Shown one piece after another: positions 55,433 through 62,942 of a stretch of 64,000 nucleotides of DNA (positions within the stretch are counted from its first letter, which is position 1; each line of letters starts with the position of its first letter). Source of the DNA: Candidatus Babeliales bacterium (GTDB taxonomy: Bacteria; Babelota; Babeliae; Babelales; JACPOV01). Location of the stretch: NCBI GenBank assembly GCA_040879965.1, contig JBBDJI010000013.1, positions 124,001 to 188,000 of the forward strand. Reading direction: 5' to 3'. The notes below the pieces were generated by a model, which saw nothing but the letters and a program-made list of their open reading frames with translations, was not told the DNA's origin and did no database searches. Position numbers and translations under genes: made by a program.

Positions 55433-56092
55433 ATGGAAATCCAAAAACTAATGTCTTTTGATGTTTTATATAAAAAATTTGATGAATATCGTACTTATGT
55501 TCTGACTGCTTTAGTGATTATTGGCGGCTTAATTGGCGCTGGTATTTATCTTTATTTTTCTAATATCAAATATGAAGAATCGGCTCAGCAAGCTTTATCT
55601 GAAATGTTGATTGAATATAATCGTGCATATGAATCACCGGAATTATGGAGTGATGTTGAAATTGGTGCTCGTACTGGTTATCGTCAATATGGACGTTCAT
55701 CATTAGCGCCATATTTTTTAGTGTTACAAGCGGATGCTTCGTTGTATCAACACAAAGATAATGAAGCGTTGGTATTAATGAATACGGCAATTCAAAAGAT
55801 GCCAGGTCAATCACCACTTTATTATTTATATAATATTAAGTTTGCTCGTATGCAGCTTGCGCATGAAAAAACTAAAGATGAGGGGTTGTCGTTGCTCGAA
55901 TCATTGGCTAAAAATATAAAAAACCCCCAGCAAGATCAGGCAAAATATTATTTAGCTAAATATTATGATGAGCATGAGCAACTTCAAAAAGCACAAGAAT
56001 TGTGGCAAGAATTAGTAAAAAGTAAATCTGAACAAAAAGATGTTATCTCACCATGGATTTTGCTGGCAGAACGTCAAATAAATCAAGGATAA
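55433..56092 (+). CDS. YfgM-like single-pass membrane protein with TPR units
   Basis: 219 aa. Cytosolic N-terminus of about 20 residues, one membrane helix (about 21-44, YVLTALVIIGGLIGAGIYLYF), then helical repeats with TPR-like spacing (about 95-210, LAPYFLVLQADASLYQ and QQDQAKYYLAKYYDE). YfgM-type proteins hold periplasmic folding factors at the Sec translocon, but homology here is by layout. It lies between plsX and gltX, 4 bases before gltX. Confidence 0.65.
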   Translation: MEIQKLMSFDVLYKKFDEYRTYVLTALVIIGGLIGAGIYLYFSNIKYEESAQQALSEMLIEYNRAYESPELWSDVEIGARTGYRQYGRSSLAPYFLVLQADASLYQHKDNEALVLMNTAIQKMPGQSPLYYLYNIKFARMQLAHEKTKDEGLSLLESLAKNIKNPQQDQAKYYLAKYYDEHEQLQKAQELWQELVKSKSEQKDVISPWILLAERQINQG

Positions 56093-56096
56093 ATTT

Positions 56097-57527
56097 GTGA
56101 ATAATGTTCGAGTTCGCTTTGCACCGTCTCCAACAGGGCATCTACATATTGGTAGCTTGCGTACGGCGCTTTTTAATTGGCTGTTTGCTCGGCACAATAA
56201 AGGTGCTTTTTTATTGCGTATTGAAGATACCGATCGAGAGCGCTCATACGAAAAGTATGTTGATTCAATTTTAAATTCATTGCAATGGTCAGATTTAGTT
56301 GCAGATGAAGAAATTGTATTTCAATCGAAGCGATTAGATATCTACAAGAAAGCCATAGAGCAATTATTGCAAGAAGATAAAGCATATTGTTGCTTTTGCC
56401 CACCAAAACCAGAAAAATTTGGTGATGATACGGTTCTCATTGGCGAAGGTTACTTAAAATATGACGGGCGCTGTCGGGCTCTCAGGCCCCAATCTGAAGA
56501 TTTGGAAAAGCCGCATGTTATTCGATTCAAATTTCCACTTGAACGAGAAACGCTTTTTTTTACCGATCTTATTCGAGGTGAAATTTCTTTTCCTGCAGAT
56601 CAATTTGATGATTTTATTTTAATACGCACTGATGGCACACCGGTGTATAATTTTGTGGTAGTAATAGATGATGCTTTAATGCAGATTTCACATGTTATTC
56701 GCGGTGAAGATCATATTCCAAATACTCCAAAACAGATATTATTATATGAAGCATTAGGATATTCAATTCCAGTATTTGCTCATTTACCATTAATTTTAGG
56801 GCCAAGTGGGCAACGATTAAGCAAACGTGAAGCGGCAACATCGGTTTTAGATTATCGTCAAAATGGCTATCTACCCGATGCTCTTTGTAATTATTTGGTA
56901 AAGCTTGGTTGGGCACATGGAGATCAAGAAATTTTTTCTAGATCTGAACTTATTACTTTATTTAGCTTACAAGAAGTCGGAAAAAGTGGCGCAATTTTTG
57001 ATCAAGATAAACTGGATTGGCTTAATGGTATTTATATTAGGCAAATGTCAGCCTCAGCATTATTAGAATATATCTTAAAAGAGGTAAAGCCTGATTTCTT
57101 AAAAGATATTTCTGGTTGGTCACAAGATACGTTAATGAATTTTATAGAATTATATAAAGATAGAGTAAAAACCTTGCGTGCAATGACTGATGAGTTCAAG
57201 GTAATGCATGATGGATCATTTGCATATGATTGGGAAGATTGCAAAGAATACATTGAACCAAATATAGTACTTTATTTACAAAATATTGTTGAACGGTGTG
57301 AAAGTTTGAAAGATTTTTCTAATGAGCAAGTAAAAAATGCATTAAAAAAATTATGCAAAGAGTCTGATATTAAATTGATTCAGATTGCGCAGCCTTTAAG
57401 AATTGCATTGACTGGTTTCTCAAATGGTCCCGGTGTATTTGAATTAATGGCGCTTTTAGGAAAAAAAGAAAGTATAAGACGTATAACACAGTTTATAAAA
57501 TACCTTCAACATTCATTTAACAGTTGA
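56097..57527 (+). CDS. gltX: Glutamyl-tRNA synthetase
   Basis: 476 aa, GTG start at 56097. Class I synthetase: RFAPSPTGHLHIGSLRTALFNWLFAR with the HIGS motif, KMSKS-equivalent RLSKREAA, VRGED-type IRGEDHIPNTPKQILLYEAL and the C-terminal anticodon-binding helices. Whether it charges only tRNA-Glu or also tRNA-Gln is not decidable here. Confidence 0.96.
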   Translation: MNNVRVRFAPSPTGHLHIGSLRTALFNWLFARHNKGAFLLRIEDTDRERSYEKYVDSILNSLQWSDLVADEEIVFQSKRLDIYKKAIEQLLQEDKAYCCFCPPKPEKFGDDTVLIGEGYLKYDGRCRALRPQSEDLEKPHVIRFKFPLERETLFFTDLIRGEISFPADQFDDFILIRTDGTPVYNFVVVIDDALMQISHVIRGEDHIPNTPKQILLYEALGYSIPVFAHLPLILGPSGQRLSKREAATSVLDYRQNGYLPDALCNYLVKLGWAHGDQEIFSRSELITLFSLQEVGKSGAIFDQDKLDWLNGIYIRQMSASALLEYILKEVKPDFLKDISGWSQDTLMNFIELYKDRVKTLRAMTDEFKVMHDGSFAYDWEDCKEYIEPNIVLYLQNIVERCESLKDFSNEQVKNALKKLCKESDIKLIQIAQPLRIALTGFSNGPGVFELMALLGKKESIRRITQFIKYLQHSFNS

Positions 57528-57536
57528 GGAAATGGT

Positions 57537-58490
57537 ATGAAAGTTGTGATGGTTTTTCCTGGATATAGCAGCCAATTTGTTGGTATGGCCAAAGAGCTTT
57601 ATGATGAATCACGTCTTATTCAGGAATATTTTGAAGAGGCATCCAATTGTTTAAACCGTAATTTTGTAAAATTGTGCTTTGCTTCATCAGAATCTGAATT
57701 ACGCAAAATTGACAATGCATATCTTTCTATTTTTTTAGTAAGTTCCTCTATTGCAAAACTATTGATGGCCGATCATGGCATCATTCCTGATTATGTTGCC
57801 GGATATGGAATAGGTGAATATAGTGCAATTTGTGCGGTGGATGGGTTTTCATTACCCGATGGTTTATATTTTTTATTAAAATACGCACAATTTTATCAAG
57901 AATTTTTAAGTACTCATGATATAAAGTCAGTAATGATAAAAGGTATGCTAAATGATGAAATACAAGAGTTATGCTCATCGTTAAATAATGAAAAGATAGA
58001 TTTGAGCGTCGTCTTATCTGAATCATCTACGATTGTAGGTGGTTTCGCAATGGAAATTGAATCATTACAACAAAAGTTAGCGGATAAAAAAGTAAAAATT
58101 ACAGAAGTTCCAGCTCAAATGGGACTATACTCTTCATTAATGCAAGAGGTGGTGACTAATTTAAAAGCTTATTTAGAAAAAATTGATTTTAAAGATTTAA
58201 GCGTACCATTGCTATCCAGTATTAATGCCAAATTTATTAAAGATGGTAAATCAGTAAAAAATTATGTGTTGGAAGCAATTACTTCTACTATTTACTGGAA
58301 CAAAACGATACAAAAGATGGAAAAATCTGCCGTAATTATTCAAATAGGACCCGGCTCAATCGAAGCCAATGAATTACAGGAGCATTATCCAGATAAAAAA
58401 ATTATTTCTATAAATAAACCATCAGATATCGATTTACTAAAAGATATTATTGAAACTACCGATACAAAAAGCGAACAACCAGAATCTTAA
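57537..58490 (+). CDS. FabD-like malonyl-CoA:ACP transacylase homologue without catalytic residues
   Basis: 317 aa. The fold and order match FabD: MVFPGYSSQFVGM at the N-terminus, the nucleophile region near 85-97, an ending IQIGPGS. The catalytic motif GHSLGE reads GYGIGE (89-94): the Ser is Gly91 and the His before it is Tyr. The second catalytic His of the xHSxLM motif is Tyr198 (GLYSSLM), and the substrate-binding Arg region reads LKYAQFYQ. By FabD knowledge this protein cannot transfer malonyl groups through a Ser nucleophile. It overlaps acpP by one base, so it is retained next to its natural partner. Binding or scaffold role, or another chemistry, is inference. Confidence 0.85.
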   Translation: MKVVMVFPGYSSQFVGMAKELYDESRLIQEYFEEASNCLNRNFVKLCFASSESELRKIDNAYLSIFLVSSSIAKLLMADHGIIPDYVAGYGIGEYSAICAVDGFSLPDGLYFLLKYAQFYQEFLSTHDIKSVMIKGMLNDEIQELCSSLNNEKIDLSVVLSESSTIVGGFAMEIESLQQKLADKKVKITEVPAQMGLYSSLMQEVVTNLKAYLEKIDFKDLSVPLLSSINAKFIKDGKSVKNYVLEAITSTIYWNKTIQKMEKSAVIIQIGPGSIEANELQEHYPDKKIISINKPSDIDLLKDIIETTDTKSEQPES

Positions 58491-58747
58491 TGGGAAAAAA
58501 CATGTTTGAAAAAAATGATACCGCAAGTAAAGTAATAACTATTGTTGCAGAAACATTAAATATTGAAAAAGATACGATAAGTCCCGAATCTACTTTTGAA
58601 GGATTAGGGGCAGATTCCTTAGATAGATTAGAAATTATTATGAAATTGGAAGAAACGTTTGGCATCGATATTACTGATGAACAAGAAGCAAATATAAATT
58701 CCATTCAGCAAGCGATCGATGCCATACATGATTTACGCAATAAATAA
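58490..58747 (+). CDS. acpP: Acyl carrier protein
   Basis: 85 aa (an in-frame ATG at 58502 would give 81). Phosphopantetheine site Ser in GADSLDRLEIIM; acidic helical protein. Start overlaps the stop of the FabD-like gene by one base. The usual fabG/fabF neighbours are absent from this window. Confidence 0.96.
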   Translation: MGKNMFEKNDTASKVITIVAETLNIEKDTISPESTFEGLGADSLDRLEIIMKLEETFGIDITDEQEANINSIQQAIDAIHDLRNK

Positions 58748-58751
58748 CTAA

Positions 58752-59564
58752 TTAAGCAGTCTTTATCACTGGTTGTTTGCCATCCATATAATCAACGATT
58801 TGCTGTGCTAATGCAATACGTTCAGAATTTTTAGGATGAGTTATACCAGGTGAATCACCACAAATTTTAAATTGTTCTTGGGTAAATGCTAAATAAGCTT
58901 TTGCCCAGTCTTTATTTTTTACTGCAACATTAACGTCAGCACGTTTTTCTTTAAAGCGATTGAATTGCAATAAAGGATGATTTTTTTGACTTTTTACTTT
59001 ATCAATATTAAGACCAGATATTACTTCCATGATATACCCGGCTGAATTATCCTTATTAAGAATATGTTGTATTTCATGCGCAATTACAAATCGTTTTGCT
59101 GCAGAAGAAAGCATGGAAAATGTTTTTTCATTAACATAAATTATGCGATCGGTAGCTGCTGCAGGTGAACCATCAGTGTATCCGTATACTGGTATTTGTT
59201 GTGGCGTTAAACCATTTTCTTTCAATAGATCAGCAACAAAAGCTTTAGTTTTAGGAGAAACTGGTGCACGGCTAAATGGAATATCACTGCGTAAGTATTC
59301 GTTATAATGTTGTTTTTTTGCTTGTTGAAAACGATCTTTAGTTATACCAATTGCACGCAATGATGCCCAGGCTTGATTATGATCATTTTCTAACTTTTGC
59401 AAAAAATAATCTTTAGCAGGGGTTTCAAATACGGCAGATTGTTTAACAATTACTGGTTTTTCATAAAAAAAACCATCTTTTTTTAAAATGCTCATACCAA
59501 CAATAAAAAGACTTAGCCCCAGTATTGTTGATGATTTTATGATGTTTTTTATTTTAATATTCAT
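58752..59564 (-). CDS. Membrane-anchored HExxH metallopeptidase (M48-like), copy 1
   Basis: 270 aa. One N-terminal membrane helix about 8-26, then a periplasmic helical region and FVIAHEIQHIL with the zinc site HEIQH; further on the EKRADV motif supplies the third ligand, as in M48 peptidases. The C-terminus has a conserved HPKNSERIALAQQI block shared with the 59593 gene. It lies 28 bases after the 59593 gene. Roles in this family include envelope protein quality control. Confidence 0.75.
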   Translation of the reverse strand: MNIKIKNIIKSSTILGLSLFIVGMSILKKDGFFYEKPVIVKQSAVFETPAKDYFLQKLENDHNQAWASLRAIGITKDRFQQAKKQHYNEYLRSDIPFSRAPVSPKTKAFVADLLKENGLTPQQIPVYGYTDGSPAAATDRIIYVNEKTFSMLSSAAKRFVIAHEIQHILNKDNSAGYIMEVISGLNIDKVKSQKNHPLLQFNRFKEKRADVNVAVKNKDWAKAYLAFTQEQFKICGDSPGITHPKNSERIALAQQIVDYMDGKQPVIKTA

Positions 59565-59592
59565 AATATTGAGTTCCTTTGTTTATAAGTGT

Positions 59593-60354
59593 TTAAGCTT
59601 GTTGTAAGCCAGCAAATTGCTGCTTAATATTTTGTGCAAGTTGTAATCGCTCTGAATTTTGTGGATGAGCTGGTCCATTTACATCACCATTCATTAATTG
59701 CAACATATAGTCAGCAAACTCATGATAACGTTCAGCCCATTGAGTATTTTTAGTAGCGACTAAAATATCGGCACGCATTTCGGTAAAGCGACAATATGCT
59801 AAATAGGGGTGATCATAATTAAGTTGATTTTTTGGTATATATTTTTCATTCTCAGGTAATAAATTTTTCATAAAAGAAATTGTCGAATGATCTTGATGTA
59901 ATACGTGTTGTATTTCATGAGCGATGACAAAAGATTGTACATTTTTAGGTAAAGCTAAAAATTGGCTTTCATCGATATAGATCCAATGATCAATTGCTGC
60001 TGCAAGATATCGATCAGATTTAATTAACGGAAAATTCGCATCTAATCCGAATTCCGTTAAAATTGGCTGAATAACTTTTTTTGTTATATCTGAAATGGGT
60101 TCTATATTTTTTGGTTTACTCTCTTGCAAATATTGTTCATATTCTGTTTTTTGTGATTCTACACATTTTTCTTTTGAAATACCGTATGGTTCTAGACCTT
60201 TCCAGGTATTTTCTTCTAAAATTGTTAATTCATTAAGAATAGTTGAACAGGGATTACTTTTTTTACTTTGTTCATTAAATTGCTTTGAAAGCAAGCAAAA
60301 AAAACTACCTATAATAATAAAAACAAAATAAACGTGACGATTTGAAATTTTCAT
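59593..60354 (-). CDS. Membrane-anchored HExxH metallopeptidase (M48-like), copy 2
   Basis: 253 aa. N-terminal hydrophobic anchor about 7-23. FVIAHEIQHVL holds HEIQH; EMRADI is the third-ligand motif; HPQNSERLQLAQNI is the shared C-terminal block. Paralogue of the next gene downstream; the pair is a tandem duplication that has diverged considerably outside the motifs. Substrate unknown. Confidence 0.75.
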   Translation of the reverse strand: MKISNRHVYFVFIIIGSFFCLLSKQFNEQSKKSNPCSTILNELTILEENTWKGLEPYGISKEKCVESQKTEYEQYLQESKPKNIEPISDITKKVIQPILTEFGLDANFPLIKSDRYLAAAIDHWIYIDESQFLALPKNVQSFVIAHEIQHVLHQDHSTISFMKNLLPENEKYIPKNQLNYDHPYLAYCRFTEMRADILVATKNTQWAERYHEFADYMLQLMNGDVNGPAHPQNSERLQLAQNIKQQFAGLQQA

Positions 60355-61000
60355 ATTTTTTTTTACCTTGGTATAAATTATTCCTAATCTGAAGCATTTT
60401 TGGGCTAAATAATAGGCTTATTAGGTTTAATTATGCCAATAAAATTCAAATAGTCAATTGCTAGGTTGACCCTGTTTCATTTTGGGTAGGATTATTGAAA
60501 TAAGCCTTCAATTTGGTTATTCTTATTTCATTGATGTCGCTGAAATTGAAATAAGGATGAATAAAATGCGTGAAACTGGTTATTATGAATTTATTCCTAC
60601 TAGCCAGAGAAAACCTGTCTTTTAAATATTGAGGATCAATGGTTGGGGGGATCCTGTGAAGCTTTTTTCATCGTTAAAAACTGAGAAAAATAGGTTAAGA
60701 AGGGATATTTTGGCTTCGCGAAGAATTTCGCGCGATACAATGGTTTTTAAGCGGTGGTGCACTTCATTCCCTAGATATTTTGCATATTTTGGGTCGAACC
60801 GGCCAAAGAGTTGGCTTTTTTTAATAGAGAAAGGGTACGAGGATATTTTTTATTAAAATTGGTGTACGAAATAGCTTCAGTGAGAATTATAAGTGTAAAA
60901 AGATGATGAAATGCTTAAAAAATTATCAATCACGTAAATATACTAGATTTGCTCAGTATTGGGATATTTTGGGGCGTGAATACGAAAAATAACAAATAAA
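60355..61000. other. About 650 bases without a supported gene; possible decayed coding relics
   Basis: Several short reading frames in shifting phases: a 50-residue stretch open from 60470 to 60625, a 75-residue one at 60629-60856, and one at 60903-60992 ending in GREYEK. None has a convincing start plus ribosome binding site. Composition is less AT-extreme in 60640-60860. A nonamer TGAAATAAG occurs at 60496, inverted at 60522 and again direct at 60547, allowing two alternative hairpins. Read as a possible broken gene or untranslated RNA, not as a sure feature. Confidence 0.35.
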
Positions 61001-61002
61001 TG

Positions 61003-61035
61003 AAAATACCCTCCAAATTTGGAGGGTATTTTTTT
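61003..61035. terminator. Strong hairpin terminator
   Basis: Perfect stem AAAATACCCTCC / GGAGGGTATTTT with a short AAATTT loop and a T run on the plus strand. It serves the minus-strand gene at 61083 and possibly anything read from the left. Confidence 0.85.
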
Positions 61036-61082
61036 AATTACTTACTAAGAATGAAACTTAGTAGCTAGTTTTTTGAACGCCA

Positions 61083-61430
61083 TTATTTGGCGTAATCCCA
61101 AGTTTCACCAGCTTTCATCATACCTGCATCTATTTGTTCTTGAGTACATCCAGTAGGACATTCTGCAGAATAGCTAACATGTTTTGTAATAATAGCTGGT
61201 TCTTCAACGCGTACATAACGTACACAGCAAGGAACTGCTGGACAAGGTTCTTCAACAATTTTGTCCACTTTACATGCTCTTGAAGGTGGGCATGCGCGTT
61301 CTACTACTGGGCATGCAGGTTCACAGCGATCATAGCATTTACGCCAGCCACATTCTCTGTAACGAGCAGATGCTTCAGTTACCGCTAAACCAAGAAATAT
61401 GAACACTAAAGCTAACGTGAGCTTCTTCAT
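61083..61430 (-). CDS. Cysteine-rich small secreted protein
   Basis: 115 aa. Signal peptide 1-22 (VTEASA end). The mature part (about 93 residues) carries 11 Cys in irregular pairs with many Pro (ACPVVERACPPSRAC and PCPAVPCC), suggesting a disulfide-knotted structure, and ends in a non-Cys tail (ETWDYAK). AAAGGAGA is a strong ribosome binding site. No family recognised. Confidence 0.72.
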   Translation of the reverse strand: MKKLTLALVFIFLGLAVTEASARYRECGWRKCYDRCEPACPVVERACPPSRACKVDKIVEEPCPAVPCCVRYVRVEEPAIITKHVSYSAECPTGCTQEQIDAGMMKAGETWDYAK

Positions 61431-61798
61431 GTGTCTCTCCTTTTATTAAGGTTAATAATTACCGTTTCCTTTACATTTTTCACATTCGAGACGTCTACAC
61501 ATCTTCATTTACTATTTTGTTTCAAATTGGAATAAAAAATCAATAGTTTTTAATAAAAAATTTCTTTTTTGACCAAAAAGGCTAAAAAATCTATCAAATG
61601 AGGTGTTTTTTTTATAATTTATTTAGAAAAAAGTTTTAAAATTTTTTCCAATAAGCCAATATGTGTATTTTTTGCATTGTATGTTTTTATATAGAATATG
61701 GAACTATAAGGCGAATATATAGTAAACTGGTATTGTAAAAGTGTTTAAATAAAAGAAAAAAATTAAATTTTTATAAAAAAAAGAGAGAATATTATATT
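61431..61798. other. 368-base intergenic region
   Basis: Very AT-rich gap between two divergent secreted-protein genes. It must hold both promoters; TTGCAT near 61674 with AT-rich -10-like sequence about 17 bases on is a weak candidate for the 61799 gene. I see no RNA gene or repeat in it. Confidence 0.4.
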
Positions 61799-62200
61799 AT
61801 GAAGAAAGCAATTTTATCTATCGCGATTTTACTTTTAACCGTAAATGGCCTAAAGGCTATGGAAACGGAGTATGGTAGTTTATATCCACGAGAAATTGCA
61901 CAAGTGCAAGAAAATAAATTAGCAGAATTTGCTATTTCATTAAAATATCAGGAACAATTGCCATTAAAAATTAGTAATGAGATTCACAAAGAGGGAAAGA
62001 AAAAGTTATTGCTTCCTAGCGCTATAAAACCAAAGGTATTTGGATCATACTTTTTTGTTAATCCATTAAAACCAGGTCTTGGTGGTTTAGAAAAAATTGA
62101 ATTGGATCCTCAAATTAGATTAGAAATATCAGATTTATATTTACTACCGAATGGTAAAGCTAAAGCCAAAGTAAAAATTTTCAAATTAGATAGCAAATAA
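61799..62200 (+). CDS. Small secreted protein, family D intact copy
   Basis: 133 aa. Signal peptide 1-20 (LKA end) followed by METEYGSLYPREI. The mature part is beta-rich with a conserved-looking tail (YLLPNGKAKAKVKIFK). AAGAGAGAA precedes the ATG. Its upstream leader is nearly copied before the next gene. Function unknown. Confidence 0.7.
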   Translation: MKKAILSIAILLLTVNGLKAMETEYGSLYPREIAQVQENKLAEFAISLKYQEQLPLKISNEIHKEGKKKLLLPSAIKPKVFGSYFFVNPLKPGLGGLEKIELDPQIRLEISDLYLLPNGKAKAKVKIFKLDSK

Positions 62201-62393
62201 GAAGAATCTCCCGAGATTTGGAGATTAATTTTGATTCAATCTAGAAATAGGTATAATAATTTTAATAAATCTTGTAAGACTAATTTTTTTGGCTAAAATA
62301 AGCCATTTTTTATTGATTTTGTTAATAAGAAATTGATAAATTAAAGGTATAGAGGTCAAATATTTTAGGATATCGAAAAAAAGAGAGAAAATT

Positions 62394-62847
62394 ATGAAGA
62401 AAATATTATTACTTATGTCCATTGCACTTTTAACCATAAATAGTTTTATGCGAGGTATGGAGACGGAATATGGCACATCCATTAGAAATTTCACAAGAAG
62501 ATCAAAATAAAATAAATAAAGAATTAGGATTTCGTAGAACTCAAAAATTGCAACGAGAAGGTTCCATTACTATTGATGGAAGTTTGGAGATGAAAAATAA
62601 TGTAATTTATATTAAATCCGGTTTTTATGATCCTGAGACTGGAAAAGGTGCACTACCTTTTGGCTACACTCAATTTAAACCAGCTTTTGCTACGAATGTT
62701 AAAATAAAATTAATGCCGAATAGGCAGGCCCAAGCAATCATTACATTCAAAAAACAAGCCGAAGAAGAGTTTGGAATACCATTCTTCAGGGGTAGAGGTA
62801 GAGAAGAATTACCAGAAGAATGGGGACCTTTACCATCCTTTGACTAA
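62394..62847 (+). pseudogene. Frameshifted copy of the family D secreted protein
   Basis: From the ATG at 62394 frame 0 reads MKKILLLMSIALLTINSF and METEYG like the 61799 gene, then goes out of frame and stops at 62510. The rest of the protein continues in another frame, from 62470 to 62847 (HPLEISQED, ending with the LMPNRQAQAIITFKK block that matches the paralogue tail). Compared with the paralogue, about five bases are missing just after the METEYG codons near 62475. An ORF call from 62470 would give a 125-residue protein without its signal peptide. A sequencing slip is the main alternative to a real pseudogene. Confidence 0.7.
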
Positions 62848-62886
62848 AAGCAAATAACTTTTTAATTAAATTAATTGAATAAAAAT

Positions 62887-62916
62887 AAAGAGGCCTGGAA
62901 AATCCAGGCCTCTTTT
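62887..62916. terminator. Bidirectional terminator between family D and porin-like gene
   Basis: Stem AAAGAGGCCTGG / CCAGGCCTCTTT with a 5-base loop and T run, between two convergent genes. Confidence 0.88.
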
Positions 62917-62942
62917 GAACTTGTTTAGTTTTAATTTATAGA

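Noticed and set aside
62470-62847. Stand-alone gene starting at 62470
   Set aside because: The ATG has no ribosome binding site and the paralogue shows the signal peptide lies upstream in another frame.
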